The notes under the pieces: model-generated
What the model was told of the DNA's origin: nothing
The model's database searches: none
Seen by the model: the letters and a program-made list of their open reading frames with translations, nothing else
Shown here: in pieces, positions 9,144-20,320 of the stretch
How positions within the stretch are numbered: position 1 is the stretch's first letter
Layout: every line of letters starts with the position of its first letter
Translations under genes and position numbers: made by a program
NCBI GenBank assembly: GCA_964035575.1
Contig: OZ037851.1
Coordinates: 1,054,001 to 1,118,000 of the forward strand
From: Rhynchopus sp. YZ270_cl-10
Taxonomy: Eukaryota; Euglenozoa; Diplonemea; Diplonemida; Diplonemidae
Length of the DNA stretch: 64,000 nucleotides
Reading direction: 5' to 3'

Positions 9144-10049
9144 ATGCAACTTGATAGCATACGAGATTTTTTGCGTGAATCGTGTCACCGTGTTGACCCG
9201 CGGATTTATGGAATTGTCGTTCCGGTGATTGTACAGCTGGTTGTTGCGCCGTTGGAGAGGATGAAGATTTTGATGCAGACGGCGCCTTTGGGAGCAGAGA
9301 CACGATGGGGGAGTACTTTGAATGGCATCTATGCTGAGAGGGGGTTGCCTGGGGTGTATGCTGGGACGTTAACGGGGATTGGACGGTACATTGTTGGTGT
9401 CGTGGTAAAGGAGCTTCTCGCACGCCATGAACACCACCGTTTTCTTGAATGTGTGACAACCGGTTTGGTTTGCCACCCCTTCGACCTTAGGCATACCTTC
9501 CGTGCTGCAGAGCATGACGACAGCGTGCACACCCCATACCCCAGCAGCCTCATCATCTGTGATCCAGAAACGACAGTCATATCGGTCAGTCTTATTACCT
9601 GTAGTGCCTGGTTGCGGGCAGTGTTTTCGGAGTTTTTTGTCGGTCAGATAGGGACGATGTATCCAGGCGCAGTGATAACGTTGGCTGAGACAGACCAGAC
9701 TATGGAAGAGCGGATCTCTTGTGTGATTACTGCGTTGTCGCGCTTTTTGATGGATTCGGAGAGCGATGTGGCAACGGACAGCTCCAGCCCCCCGGTTTCC
9801 GTCCCGCGTGTTCTCCCAATGTTTCTTTCGGTGCTCTGCGCGAGTGTGCTCCTCCACCCTCTCGACACAGTCTACAGGATGCTTCTTGCCCAGCACTCTC
9901 TCAAGCCCGGTGCGACTTCCTTTTCCAGCAGTTTTGCATGTGCAAAACAAATTTATGCGACAGAAGGGTTGTCAGGCTTCTTTCGTGGCCTGCTTCCAAG
10001 CATGCTCAAGGTAATGATAACGTCTGCAGTGGTTTGTGTTCTGGCGTGA
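9144..10049 (+). CDS. Mitochondrial carrier family protein, divergent
   Basis: A 301-residue protein, the normal carrier length. Carrier signature motifs (PX[DE]XX[RK]) appear three times: PLERMK at residues 36-41, HPFDLRH near 111-117 and HPLDTVYR at 238-245. The second and third have replacements in the salt-bridge network. The glycine motif GFFRGLLPSMLK near the end is the usual even-helix ending. The protein should lie in the inner mitochondrial membrane and move a small metabolite. The middle third is poorly conserved and carries a polar loop (SESDVATDSSSPPVSV). The substrate cannot be predicted. Confidence 0.75.
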   Translation: MQLDSIRDFLRESCHRVDPRIYGIVVPVIVQLVVAPLERMKILMQTAPLGAETRWGSTLNGIYAERGLPGVYAGTLTGIGRYIVGVVVKELLARHEHHRFLECVTTGLVCHPFDLRHTFRAAEHDDSVHTPYPSSLIICDPETTVISVSLITCSAWLRAVFSEFFVGQIGTMYPGAVITLAETDQTMEERISCVITALSRFLMDSESDVATDSSSPPVSVPRVLPMFLSVLCASVLLHPLDTVYRMLLAQHSLKPGATSFSSSFACAKQIYATEGLSGFFRGLLPSMLKVMITSAVVCVLA

Positions 10050-10475
10050 AAAATCGATGACTTTGCTGGGAACTCAGGGGAGGAGCTTGGGGGGGTTTCT
10101 GGAGGCCCCCATACAAAAAAAAACGGGTCAGGGCAAAAAAAAAAAACTATAGATTTTTGAGGGGAAAATCAGAAAAAAAAAAATAGGATACTCTACTTGT
10201 CGCATGAGGGGGTCTGAGAAGGATGAGGAAATACTATGTGACCCCCACCGCGACGAGCACGAAGCTCAAAGAAGCCGACAATGCCTCTCGGGATCTGACC
10301 CGATTTAACCTGATTTTGCCCCAAATCCATATTCCAAGCTCCTGCCCTGCGGGAACATTACAAAAAAAAAGGTTCAAAGGAATACGAAAGTTTTCAAAAA
10401 AAGTTCTTTTTTTCATCCCACCCACAAAAAACCCCTTTCTTTCAGACCTTTTCTTTCTCTGACGTCCAAACAACA
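10050..10475. other. Intergenic stretch with A tracts
   Basis: Poly-A runs at 10117-10190 and no gene. Near 10440 a CCCCTTTCTTTCAG tract precedes the next ATG by 31 bases and could be a splice acceptor. Confidence 0.5.
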
Positions 10476-13400
10476 ATGAAGTTTAAGGTTCCGAAGAGTC
10501 ATACGGGTACACCTGAAGAGGTGAAGCTTGTGTCAGGGACTGATGTGCTTGCGACAGCGGACGTGGCTGTGTCGAGGGAGTCTCCTTTGCCTGCGCACCC
10601 GGTGTCGCCAGGGACGACGTCGCAGAAGAGTGGGGGTGAGATGTCACCACAGTTTCAGTCGGTGTCGACGTTGTTTGGGCAGAACAACAAGAAGTCGAAC
10701 TTTATGGATGTAGTGCGTCAGGTGTCCGAGACAACGCCCACAAATCGCGACGGGTTGCCGAAGAAGTCGTCCGACTTTGGTGGTAGTGGTGCACCTACGT
10801 CGCCACCAGAGGGTTTAGTGACACACGATTCGGGGATTGGGTCCTTCTCCCGCAAAGGCTCGTACAACCAAGACGGTGCTGCAAACTCGCAAGGTTCCAC
10901 CCGAGGGCGTTGGTTCGCAGTGAAGCAGATGACGTCCTTGAAGAAGGTCATCTCTGCCTCATCGCGTAAGGCCAAGCCGGAGGACCTCATAACAAGAGAA
11001 CAGGTCAAAACATACCATGAGCTTCTGCAGATCACCAAGGTATGACAGAGTCTTTAGGGGTGATGTCTAGGGGTTTTGGGGCTATATTTTTTGCTATTTC
11101 CTTCAAACGGCGTATTTTTTTTTTTTTGACACTGGGAAGCCTCTTTTTTACTTTCAACGGATGTCATCCGTCCGATTTTGAGAAACCCCCCCCCTCCCCC
11201 AGGTGTAGCCATAAGTCGGGGATCGATCCCCGGGCCAAAATTCCCAGATTTTCCCCCTAACAAACTGCATGGGAAATGCTGCCTTAGCAATATTAGATTT
11301 AAGGATCAATTTGAATCCTGGGCCGGAACACGTATTTGGATTCAGAGGATCCCAATCTTTCCAATAACGACATTTTCTGGGGGTGGAAAAATACCCTGCT
11401 TTCTTGCGTGGGGGTTGGACCAAAAAAATATAGGCACCCGAACAATCCCCAGTGTATACTGTGTATACTGTGTGCGGAAATTGACCAAAAACGAGAACTT
11501 GTCCATTTCGGCAAATTGACCCCACCACTGGCCGGACGGATTCCGGAAATGCAAATGCAAGTGTTTTCGGTGTGAACTGTGTGTACTCTATGTACTGTGC
11601 GCTACCACAGCACAGGACCTCATAAGCTCTCAGTAGGCTCTCACAGGCTCTCACAAGGTTAACACCTTGCGCTTTCAGCGGTGGGTCGCGATTTTTTTCA
11701 CAGTGTGCAAACGAACAGATTTTTGACATTTTTTTACCGTTTTCCTGATTTTTCCTCATAAAACCCCCCCCTAAATTAAGCCGGGGATCGGGGATCGGGG
11801 ATCGCGGGTTTTGACCCCCCTAGTTACGGCTACACCTGCCCTCCCCCCCCGGAGAAGATTGTAAATTTGGCAACGTGAAGTTTTCGGCTTTTGGACAGAC
11901 GTAAAAAAATTCGAAAACCAGCGGAAGTGGATTTCCGAGCTCCCCGCTTTTCACCACAAAAAAAATCGACCACTTTGGTGGAGTAGAAGTTAATTTAAAG
12001 TGGCTCCAGTACACAGTACACAGTACACAGTACACAGTACACAGTACACAGTACACAGTACACAGTACACAGTACACAGTACACAGTACACAGTACACAG
12101 TACACAGTACACAGTACACAGTACACAGTACACAGTACACAGTACACAGTACACAGTACACAGTACACAGTACACAGTACACAGTACACAGTACACAGTA
12201 CAGTGAAGTCAATTTAAAGGCCCCATGGGTCTTTATACAGTAACGTATAGGGATTTCAGTGCATAAAGGGGGGTCGGCTCCACCAAAAGTTGCGTACCGT
12301 AGAGTGTGTTCCTGAATAAAAAAAATGGTCGGAATTGAAAGATTCGTAAAAAATAAATCCAAAGGAAAAAAATCGAAAACCTTCTTCAAAAGAAATCCAA
12401 CTTAGAGACGCCACTGTGCTGCGACCCAAAGAGGAGGTTTTCTTAAGGAATTCCTTAAGAAACCTGCGTAGAAACGTTCCCAAAGGGGGTACCACAGCCA
12501 AAAATCACCTAACCATCCACAGAGGCATAAAAAAAATCGTGCGACCCCGGAATTGAACGTTTTCGTAACCGATCTTTCCAAATAAATAAAATTCGAAAAA
12601 AATTTTTTTGAAGAAAATTCATTAAATCCATGTGACCACGGTTTTGTACTAGACCCCCCCGTTGCCAAATTACCAAACTTGTCCGCTCACCCCCCCGGAG
12701 ACCCCCCCCCCCTCCCCCCCCGGATGACATCCGTTGAAAGTAAAAAAGAGGCTTCCCACTGACCGGATAAAACTCCATCTTTCGATTGAAAATTATATCT
12801 TAATCTTTTGACACAGCGAGCCAAATGCTCTGCACAGTGGGGGTCACATGACCCACACGGGCGGTCATCTACAACCTCCAAAACCCCATTTTTCTCCCCC
12901 CAACCCCCCTTGGCGAGAACCCTGCATCTTTTTTTATAGATGTGTGCCATGAGTTTTGGGGGGTTTTTTGGGTTACCTTGTATCCAAATAATCTATCAAT
13001 TTTTGCCTCTCTTTTTTTTCACAGGAAATCCAAGGACTGCACGCATGCGTGGACCACCCTTGTGGCAACATCTATTGGGACTTTCAAAAAAAGCAGTGCC
13101 TCCCTGGACGTGTCTTCTCTGACACTATGCCTGAGGATGTGCGGGTCAAAATAGACCGCGATTTCACTGAGGATGAGGTGCGCGAAATAGAGGACGCAAT
13201 TCATATGTACTCGGCGCAGTCGCAGCCGGAGCAGGTGGACCCTCGGGCGTTGTTTGTGATTGGGCCTGCCGCGGCAGGGAAGAGCGCTGTGCGGATGAAG
13301 ACCGAGGAGATGCTTCAAATTAATTTGGCGGATTACGTCGAAATTGATGGGGATGAGTTCAGAGATAAGCACAAAGGGTGGATGGACGTGCTTGAGTCGA

Positions 13401-14397
13401 ACCCCACACAGGGCTACAAGGACGCTCTCAGCATCCTGCTGCCGTACACACGCAGCCTTAAGAAGAAGGTCCTTGAGTACGCAATGAGCAACCGCAAAAA
13501 CATCCTGCTCCCCTCCACAGGCTCCAACTTCGAAAAACTCCTCAAAGAAGTCGAAGCAGTCCGTGCAAGGGGGTACAGAGTCGACGTAATCGGCCTCGTT
13601 GTGAGCTACCACGAAACACGAGCGCGTGCACTCAACAGAGCGCACGTGAATGGCAGATGGAATGTAGTAACATGGAAAAAATGGGAAGCAGCCATGCATG
13701 CAGTAACATACTTCATGGACCCAACAGTGTATGTTTTATTTTCTCCTGTTGTTGGCAGAAGAGGGTTGTTGTGGGTTTCATCTGGATGGCTAGCATAAGT
13801 AGGAGGTGCAGCAATAACTATTGTTTCAAACCATAGTGTCGAGAATGTGAAGAGGGGGAAGAAATTCTGCCGATTTTGACGATACGCACATTTTTTTGTA
13901 AAATAGTTGTTTTGAACTCAACTTTTTTGTGGATTTTTTCCTCAACGTACATAGCCAGAGGTCTTATTTCAAGCAATTTTTTTTTTCTACCCTGAGGGTT
14001 CAGGACGATGTATATATTTTGATAAAACAACTTGTTGTCAATTCTAAAAAGATTGGAGGCAGCGCTGCGGGCAAACAAAACGGATTGAAAAAGACAGAAG
14101 CTCGCTTGTTTCTTTTTGAGTACTCAATTAAATAACCGAGATATTGACACCGCAGTATTTCTTCTTTTTTATTTTGGTACACTGTCACGAGAGGGTTTCA
14201 ACAGATTATTAAAGCAACACAACAACAAAACCCCCTACAGATCGGACTGGTGCATCGTATTCGACAACCACGACTTTACTAACCCAACTACAATCTACAC
14301 CCGTACACACAACCTTACGTTTGTCGAAAGTATCGTTGAAGAGTACAGACGGATGGACCAACAAAAGGAACGGGAGCTAGAAGAGAACGATCGATGA
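10476..14397 (+). CDS. Zeta-toxin-fold P-loop kinase with Ser/Thr-rich N-terminal region (three exons)
   Basis: Exons by phase: 10476-11039, 13025-13728 and 14241-14397, giving 474 residues. Introns begin GTATGA and GTATGT and end ACAG. The second acceptor could instead be at 14204, also in phase. Residues 1-188 are low-complexity with Ser/Thr/Pro. Exon 2 holds the kinase: Walker A GPAAAGKSAVR near residue 268, then VEIDGDEFRDKHKGW, the zeta-type substrate Asp region, and later VIGLVVSYHETRARALNRAH. Exon 3 supplies DWCIVFDNHDF, matching the YDN strand that ends zeta-type kinases. Bacterial zeta proteins phosphorylate UDP-N-acetylglucosamine; eukaryotic relatives are mostly uncharacterised. 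The kinase core looks intact, and no antitoxin-like gene is beside it. Confidence 0.8.
11490..11560 (-). repeat. Repeat G, copy 3 (reverse orientation)
   Basis: The reverse complement contains GCATTTCCGGAATCC, GTGGTGGGGTCAAT and AAATGGACAAG, as in copies at 3806, 4985 and 30543. Confidence 0.7.
12006..12201. repeat. Minisatellite, 7-bp unit ACACAGT, about 28 copies
   Basis: Uninterrupted perfect tandem array. Because 7 is not a multiple of 3 and the unit has no stop, all frames on both strands stay open through it, which makes false ORFs (YCVLCTV repeats). Confidence 0.98.
12815..12860 (+). repeat. Repeat L, copy 1
   Basis: GCGAGCCAAATGCTCTGCAC, then AGTGGGGGTCACATG. Related copies lie at 30790 and 31175. 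Confidence 0.65.
14175..14200 (+). repeat. Module C fragment in intron 2 of the kinase gene
   Basis: GGTACACTGTCACGAGAGGG, then TTTCAACAG. The end of the module coincides with one of the two in-phase 3' splice sites (14204). Confidence 0.85.
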
Positions 14398-14548
14398 TGT
14401 TCCCCCTCTCTCTCCCTCTCTCTCCCTCTTTTTTTTTTTTTTTTTTTTGCAAGATTCCACTCCTCCCCCGACCCCCTCCCTAGAAAGGTAACACATATCT
14501 TTTTTTAGGTTCTGGGCTAACCAAGAAATAAAACCCCCGTCTTTTTCC

Positions 14549-14584
<36 letters not shown>

Positions 14585-14848
14585 AATAAACAGCGTCTTT
14601 TTTCCACCCCCTTTTTTTTTTCAATTCAGGTTTGCAGGAAACCTCTCTTCCTGATCGGTTGTGGGGCGGGGGGGTTGGGTGGGTAAGGGATAAGGTGAGG
14701 GGCGAGGTTCCTATGAGAAAAAAAGGGGGGAAAACAGAACGGACGGAAATGAGAACACAGAGGAGTCAGCAACAACACTCACACACCACCCCCTTCATCC
14801 CTCACTCCCCCTTTTTTTTTTGGTGTTTTTTTTTCACCCTCTCTCCCA

Positions 14849-14890
14849 GTGACTAAGCAGGCTTAGGGTCATCTTATCAAATTTACTCCC
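14849..14890 (+). repeat. Module A
   Basis: GTGACTAAGCAGGCTTAGGG, then TCATCTTATCAAATTTAC. The stem CTAAGC/GCTTAG is complete with almost no loop. Confidence 0.85.
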
Positions 14891-15043
14891 CTTTTGTGTC
14901 TTTCACCCGATTTCTTTTTGGTTTTTCACAAGAGATTCTGAGGTTTCCCCCCCTCCATGCATCCAGAGGTGTCTGTACGTCTGTACATTATCATCTTCGC
15001 TTTTTTCTCTCGCCCGTTCGAGTTTTCTTTCTCTCTTTTTTTA

Positions 15044-15092
15044 GTCAGTACCTGCGGTCTGAACGGTGAGTCGTTTGCACTTTCCACTTCTC
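15044..15092 (+). repeat. Module E
   Basis: CAGTACCTGCGGTCTGAACG, then GTGAGTCGTTTGCACTTT and CCACTTCTC. Confidence 0.75.
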
Positions 15093-15485
15093 TTTTTTTC
15101 TTCCTTCCTCGTCTATATCTTGGAGATTTGCACCCATACTGATGCTGGGTGTTACAGATGTGATGGTGGAATTTTTTTCTCTTTTAAATTTGCCTTTTTT
15201 TTTCTTGGTGTAGCTGGGCCGAAAATGAAAAGTGTAACATTAGTACTTCTTTTGTACTTCTTTACTATTTTAGGGCAGTTTCCAGCCACTTTTTTTCCCC
15301 TTCCAATTTTTATGTACGAAGGCCAAGCGGAGGGGAATCATATGTTTTATCGGGATGCCATGCGGGACGGCATTTATCTTTTAACATTTTCCTCATAACC
15401 GCAAAGGCCTGATGGTGGGTCCCAGTGTGTCAACTGTGTATTCATCTCGAAATGGAATCTATTATAGTATTCCCACTCCTATAGG

Positions 15486-15603
15486 CATACCCCGAAGGCG
15501 AATTTCGTATTCGCCAATATTCGAATCCGAATATAGGGCGAATATGGCCCAGAAATTTTGAGATCCGAATATAGGGCGAATACGTATTCGCCTTCAGGGT
15601 ATG
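15486..15603. repeat. 118-bp foldback
   Basis: The left arm CATACCCCGAAGGCGAATTT and the right arm ending CGCCTTCAGGGTATG pair; the inner part repeats CCGAATATAGGGCGAATA twice as a direct repeat. Likely a MITE. Confidence 0.85.
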
Positions 15604-16053
15604 TCTAGGGTAGTGGTGGTTGCATATGTGTTTACGTATAGGTATGCATCTGCGTTTTATGCATTTTTTGGTGAAAATGTGTATGTACTACGTATGCAGC
15701 CACTGCCAAGGATTAGGTACTATAGTATTCACTGTTACGCCTATTTTAGAGAGATGTGTTTTCCGCTCTTTTGTCGTCTTTAACTTTTTTTTGAGGTATT
15801 GCCTGCATTCTTGTGTTCGCTCATTGAGCGGGATCTGTATGTATGTAGCTTTTCTTTGTAAGGATGACCAAGGCTGAGCCCATCTCACAGCTTTTCTTTA
15901 TGCTTTTTGATATTTTTTTTTATCTCAGAGGAGGATAAGACGTTGCTTCAACGAAGCGATGCACCCCCAAGCTCTGAGCCTTTTGTCTGCAACGTTCAAA
16001 AGCGTGTGGAGTGATGATTATGTGCACATCATTTTTCAAACAGAAAAAAAAAA

Positions 16054-16200
16054 CCACCTGGTTTTTACCCCGCGTATAGGCGCGTAAAAGCGCGTAAAGG
16101 TGTGTACGGACGGTCCGTATATGCCTGTACGGACCTATACGGTCCTATACGGCCCTATACACGCCTTTACGCGCCTATACACGGGGTAAAAATCAGGTGG
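16054..16200. repeat. 147-bp foldback with CCACCTG ends
   Basis: It begins CCACCTGGTTTTTACCCCGC and ends GGGGTAAAAATCAGGTGG. The inner arms pair TAGGCGCGTAAA with TTTACGCGCCTA. The centre repeats TACGGNCCTATACGG. It shares its ends with the smaller foldback at 17701. Confidence 0.9.
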
Positions 16201-16721
16201 AAAAAAAACAAAAAAATAAAAGAACCGGAAGGAGTCTAACACAATAAAATACAACTTTCACCAATTTTTCTTCTCAACCTCCCCCTCCAATATCAGATCA
16301 GCTGCTTCAGGAGGAAAATCTGAATTGCATATTTTGCAAAAAAAAAAGTGTTTTTCCTCAACTGGCTGCTATTGTGGGGGGCGGTAGCAAGGCAGGAGTG
16401 CGCATATTTCTTCAACTTCACCTCTTTTCTTTTTTCTTTCAGAAGGTAACTAAGCACAGTACTGAGGCTCCTCTTACCAAAAAAAAAAAAAAAAAACCCC
16501 TTTCTCTTTCTTCCCTGTAGATCCACGATTTTCAATGGTACAATTTCTACACAAAATGATTGCTATTTTCTGGGCACAATCCTTAGTGGGGGTTTGACTC
16601 AGCCGTATCGGGAGTCTATAACTTCACCAAATGTGTTCACAGCTCTATGTAGCTTTTGTGTCCTTTGAAACGTTTTTATCAACATTCACCGCGAAAATAA
16701 ACGAACAATTTTTAAAAGTAA

Positions 16722-16770
16722 GATAACTAAGTACACGAGACTTAGAATCATCTTTACCAACATTTCTCTT
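16722..16770 (+). repeat. Module A (divergent)
   Basis: GATAACTAAGTACACGAGAC, then TTAGAATCATCTTTACC. Confidence 0.65.
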
Positions 16771-16876
16771 GTTTTTTTTTGAGGCATCTTTGTAGTTGTT
16801 GTGTCATTGTCTTTGTCGGGACGCTTCATGCAATTATAAAGGATACTTCTTTTGTGTTCAGTGCCTCTGTAGTGGC

Positions 16877-16968
16877 TGTGTTGTGATAATTGCCCATCAT
16901 AATGCACGTCACAATACAGCTATATTGATGTATATTCTGCATTGTGATGGGCAATCATCACAATGCGC
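16877..16968. repeat. Foldback, GTTGTGATAATTGCCCATCA type
   Basis: The left arm TTGTGATAATTGCCCATCAT is matched by the right arm ATGGGCAATCATCACAATG. A related single arm lies at 52950-53010, and the larger foldback at 37070 has similar CACAATAC words. Confidence 0.85.
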
Positions 16969-17499
16969 CTTCGAGGTTTTTCCGAGAGGGTTTTGGATTT
17001 TCAACATCTTTGGAATATGGCTAGACACCGCCAAATTCAGTAATGTTTGGTACCCCAGAAATAAAAAAATACCAAGTACGCAACAACTACGCACTAAGTC
17101 CGCAAGAAGTGCGAATATGGGGTCGTCAGGAGCACCAATATTGCTGTTTGATTTTTTTTTTTTTGAGCCCATTTTTTTGTTTTGTCGACACTTTCCTGTT
17201 GTAAAATAGTTTTGTGCACTTAACGCGAATACATCAAGCGTATAGCCTCTGTTGGATTAACGTTTGCCGCATTGGGTGGGGCTGCTTCTCAGGTCTGCCG
17301 TCTTCTCCAGGGAAGGGCATGAGAAGCATATTCATCAAAACTTCCTTCTTTTTTCCCTCTTCTTATTGATGCCTTTGTGCCTGCACCCACTTTGTGTATG
17401 TATGTGCACGTTATCAGCAACACCACCTCTTTAGGGTCATATGCGCCAGGAGGCAGGCCAAACCTTCTCCTCTAGGTCCTCGAGACCTGTCAACCTTTG

Positions 17500-17550
17500 G
17501 TGACTAAGCCTGCAAGGCATAGAATTTATTTTCACCAAAATATTTTACTC
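17500..17550 (+). repeat. Module A (weak copy)
   Basis: GGTGACTAAGCCTGCAAGGC, then ATAGAATTTATTTTCACC. Only the 5' part matches well. Confidence 0.5.
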
Positions 17551-17700
17551 TTTTAAACACTCTGGTGGTCGATTCCACCCTCTGGTATATAAAAATATCT
17601 TAGCGTAGCACAGTTTTTTTCTTGGTTGTCGTTTTTGCGCACTTTTGGTACTTTATGCGGAAAAATTGTGCTACCGTTCATCATTTTTTAAAGAGAAAAT

Positions 17701-17775
17701 CATCTGATTTTGACTCATGTTTGCTGGTGTTTGCCAGCCGCTTAACACCGGCAAACACGGGTCAAAATCAGGTGG
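17701..17775. repeat. 75-bp foldback, CCACCTG-end family
   Basis: CATCTGATTTTGACTCATGT pairs with the right arm ACGGGTCAAAATCAGGTGG. Same termini as the foldback at 16054. Confidence 0.85.
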
Positions 17776-17984
17776 GAAAAGGAACAACAAAACACTACAG
17801 ACCAACACTATGCATCTCAAACGCAAAAATTAAGAAAATGGTTTTCCTCAAACGCTAGCTATCCTTACTCCCCCTTTGTTTTGCACCTTTACTTCGTATG
17901 CAGGAGACTAAGAGCACGCAAGGCTTGGCTGCATCCGAGAGGTGTCTGCACGTTGCCAAAATTCACTCCCCCTTTTTTTTGAAG

Positions 17985-18030
17985 ATGACTAAACACGAGG
18001 GCTTCAGTTCATCTGATAAACCCTTTCTTT
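17985..18030 (+). repeat. Module A
   Basis: GATGACTAAACACGAGGGCT, then TCAGTTCATCTGATAAACC. It directly follows an E-like word and a T tract. Confidence 0.65.
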
Positions 18031-18108
18031 GTTTCTCTAGGCAACTACACATATGAGGACTAGGTCGTTGGGTCAATCGGACACACCGTTCTCTCCTTTT
18101 TTTCCAGA

Positions 18109-18190
18109 GGTAAGCCTCAAAATGGATGTAGGACTGCATGGTTTGGGGTCCACCAAGGTACACTGTCACGAGAGGGCTTTGTATTTCAAG
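18109..18190 (+). repeat. Module C (longer copy)
   Basis: GGTAAGCCTCAAAATGGATG, TAGGACTGCATGGTTTGGGG, TCCACCAAGGTACACTGTCA, then CGAGAGGGCTTTGTATTTCA. GGAC/GTCC can form an internal stem. Confidence 0.9.
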
Positions 18191-18330
18191 ACATTCCTCT
18201 TTTTTTTACTCTACAATGAATTTTTAGACGCGTTTGTCGAGCTGGTCCCCGCTATGCTCCCACGGTAACTTATCGTGTAAGATCATCGCCCAGTTGGTAG
18301 GCTGGGGGTATAAGGAGGTTGTGTGATTCG

Positions 18331-18425
18331 CCGAGCGGTTGTGAACCGCCTTCGTTCTCTTACGGTGCGGACCACTCACGTTCCACCCTTTGCATGAGCT
18401 GCGTTTTAGCACGTTTCAACCACTC
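18331..18425 (+). repeat. Module D (full copy)
   Basis: CCGAGCGGTTGTGAACCGCC (stem GCGGTT/AACCGC), TTCGTTCTCTTACGGTGCGG, then CTGCGTTTTAGCACGTTTCA. The copy at 55258 is about 90% alike by eye. Confidence 0.9.
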
Positions 18426-19596
18426 TGTTTATCAGAGCCGATGAGTTCGAAAACACCCCCCTTTCCCCCCCTACTGCATTCCTCATACATGGAGGTCTTT
18501 TTTTTATTGTCATGGTTCCTTTCCTCGTGTGCATCCCCATCTGTTTGTGTGTGCGTTTGCTTTGTAACCTTTGAGTGGATCGTTAGTACAACAAAACAAT
18601 ACAGCATCCCCGAATAGAACAGCGGGCCCAGCTGTGGAGACGGCTGACCTCGGGTTCTGTTTGAAACTATTATTTTTTCTGCATTTTTTTTTATTTTTAT
18701 TTTTTTTTGACATCGCTTCTTTCTTAGGTTGACCGATCACATTTTGTTTTCAAAGAAAAAGAAAAAAAAAACTCTTTTTTGTACCTTGGCAACGTAGTGT
18801 TGGCTGAGGGTCATCACATCCAGTCGTTTGGGAAAATAAGTTGCGACAAAAATAACGAAAAATATTCTCTTGCCCAGATGTATTACTAGAAAAATTGGAA
18901 GTGGAGTTTTTACAGTGACAACGGCACCGTTCGAGCAAGTTACCAGAAAAAGGGTGACATCCACTGCAGCCATTCTTAAAAAAGTGCAAACAATTGTTTT
19001 TTTTTTTAACGTTCAATTATTTTTGTTTCTTTTGATCATATTATGTATTTCATACAAAAATGTCAATTACAATATCCAATTTCGTGATTCAATGCTGTTA
19101 TTTTATGTTACCTGTAATAATGCTATCTAGTGTCTTAAGGAGTCTTGCAGGAGACGGAAAATAGATCAAAGACTCTCGTCTTTGGGGATGCCTTACACAA
19201 CCGTGGTTTTTTCTTTGTAATTTTTCATAAAATATAGCCAAATATGATTTTGCACAATGCTACTTACATTCTGTTGGGAAGAGATTAAAAAAGAGTTTTA
19301 TTATCAGCCTGTTTCTCTCTGAGATTTTTTTTATTTTTTTTTTTGTCCAGACCACGATTTGAGGCTGACAGACCTAAACCGGTACCACACCACTTTTGCC
19401 ATCCAACCCTTTGTTTTCACACACAGAAACCTCCCCTTATCCCTTTTTTTTTTGACGAATACGTTTTCTTCATGCAGCGTATCCGTCTTAGTTGTTCCCC
19501 CTTCCTTTCCCTCTATTTGATACTTTGAGATATGTTTCAGACATTTACTGATGTGCTGAGAGCACATTGCATTCAAACCATCTCTGTTTTCCCTAA

Positions 19597-19640
19597 GATA
19601 ACTAAGTACGTGAGGCTTAGCCTCATCTTATGAACTTTTC
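19597..19640 (+). repeat. Module A
   Basis: GATAACTAAGTACGTGAGGC, then TTAGCCTCATCTTATGAACT. Confidence 0.8.
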
Positions 19641-19788
19641 AAAAAAAAAATGTTGTTGCTGTCCCCTGTGCCTCTCTCCCCCGTCTCCTGTCCCCCCCAC
19701 CAAGGATACCAAAAATCATGAAGATCTGTCATGCCCACATCTTTTTAGATGTGCACAACGAGGGACATTTATCTTTCTAAGAATGGGG

Positions 19789-19832
19789 GTGACTAAGTAT
19801 GCAAGACTTAGGTTCATCTGACCAAGACTTTT
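19789..19832 (+). repeat. Module A
   Basis: GTGACTAAGTATGCAAGACT, then TAGGTTCATCTGACCAAG. An E-like word follows 15-20 bases later. Confidence 0.8.
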
Positions 19833-20320
19833 CTTTGCGTGTCTGTATCCAAGAGGTGCCTGCACGTTGTAAAAAAAAAAAAACTTCACCAACCCCTTTT
19901 TATCTCTTTATACATTCGCGGAATGCCTGCTCCCGCAGAGGTGTGTTTTTTTTTCTCTTTTTGTTGTTCTTTGTTTGAAATACTTTTGTTCTTCTTTTTG
20001 AACATTCAAACTTCACGTTATGGTCAAGGTGTGGAAACTGCAAGATTTTTTCCCCACTCACTGAGTCAATTTAGGAGATAAATGAGACATCGTTTTTTTT
20101 GGGATGACACATAACGTATGTCTCTCAATAAAAGACAGCACGGACAAATGGGTGATGTATGACACTGTCATGGGGACACCCCCCCTTTTCACGGCAGTAT
20201 CATGACACTTGCCATGGCCTGACAGGGTCACCTGGGCTGGCTCTCACCGCGACGCTCTCCCCCTTTTTCGCAGCCAAAACCTAAAACGAATATTGCACTG
20301 TGTGCTTTCTTTTTCCTTTT

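Larger units (their letters stand above)
11130..12761. mobile_element. TIR-bounded non-autonomous element inside an intron
   Basis: The left end reads ACTGGGAAGCCTCTTTTTTA, then CTTTCAACGGATGTCATCCG. The right end (12721-12760) is its reverse complement with one mismatch in 40. No transposase is visible between the ends. The interior holds an inverted piece of repeat G, a GGGGATC triplication near 11787-11804, GGTGTAGCC/GGCTACACC inner repeats and the 7-bp minisatellite. No clear target duplication was found by eye. Confidence 0.8.
11040..13024 (+). other. Intron 1 of the zeta-type kinase, 1,985 nt
   Basis: Donor GTATGA after the codon for Lys188; acceptor TTTTTTTTCACAG. Joining the exons keeps phase 0 across LLQITK/EIQGLHA. 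The intron is unusually long because a 1.63-kb TIR-bounded repeat with a minisatellite sits inside it. Confidence 0.85.

Noticed and set aside
9369-9950. A 193-codon minus-strand frame over the carrier gene
   Set aside because: Antisense shadow; the + strand frame has carrier signature motifs.
11820-12389. Long frames with YCVLCTV/QYTVHST repeats on both strands
   Set aside because: Produced by the 7-bp minisatellite, which has no stop in any frame. Not a gene.
18331-18425. Module D as a tRNA gene
   Set aside because: The stem and loop order does not make a cloverleaf, and no T-loop or CCA-side pairing is visible.
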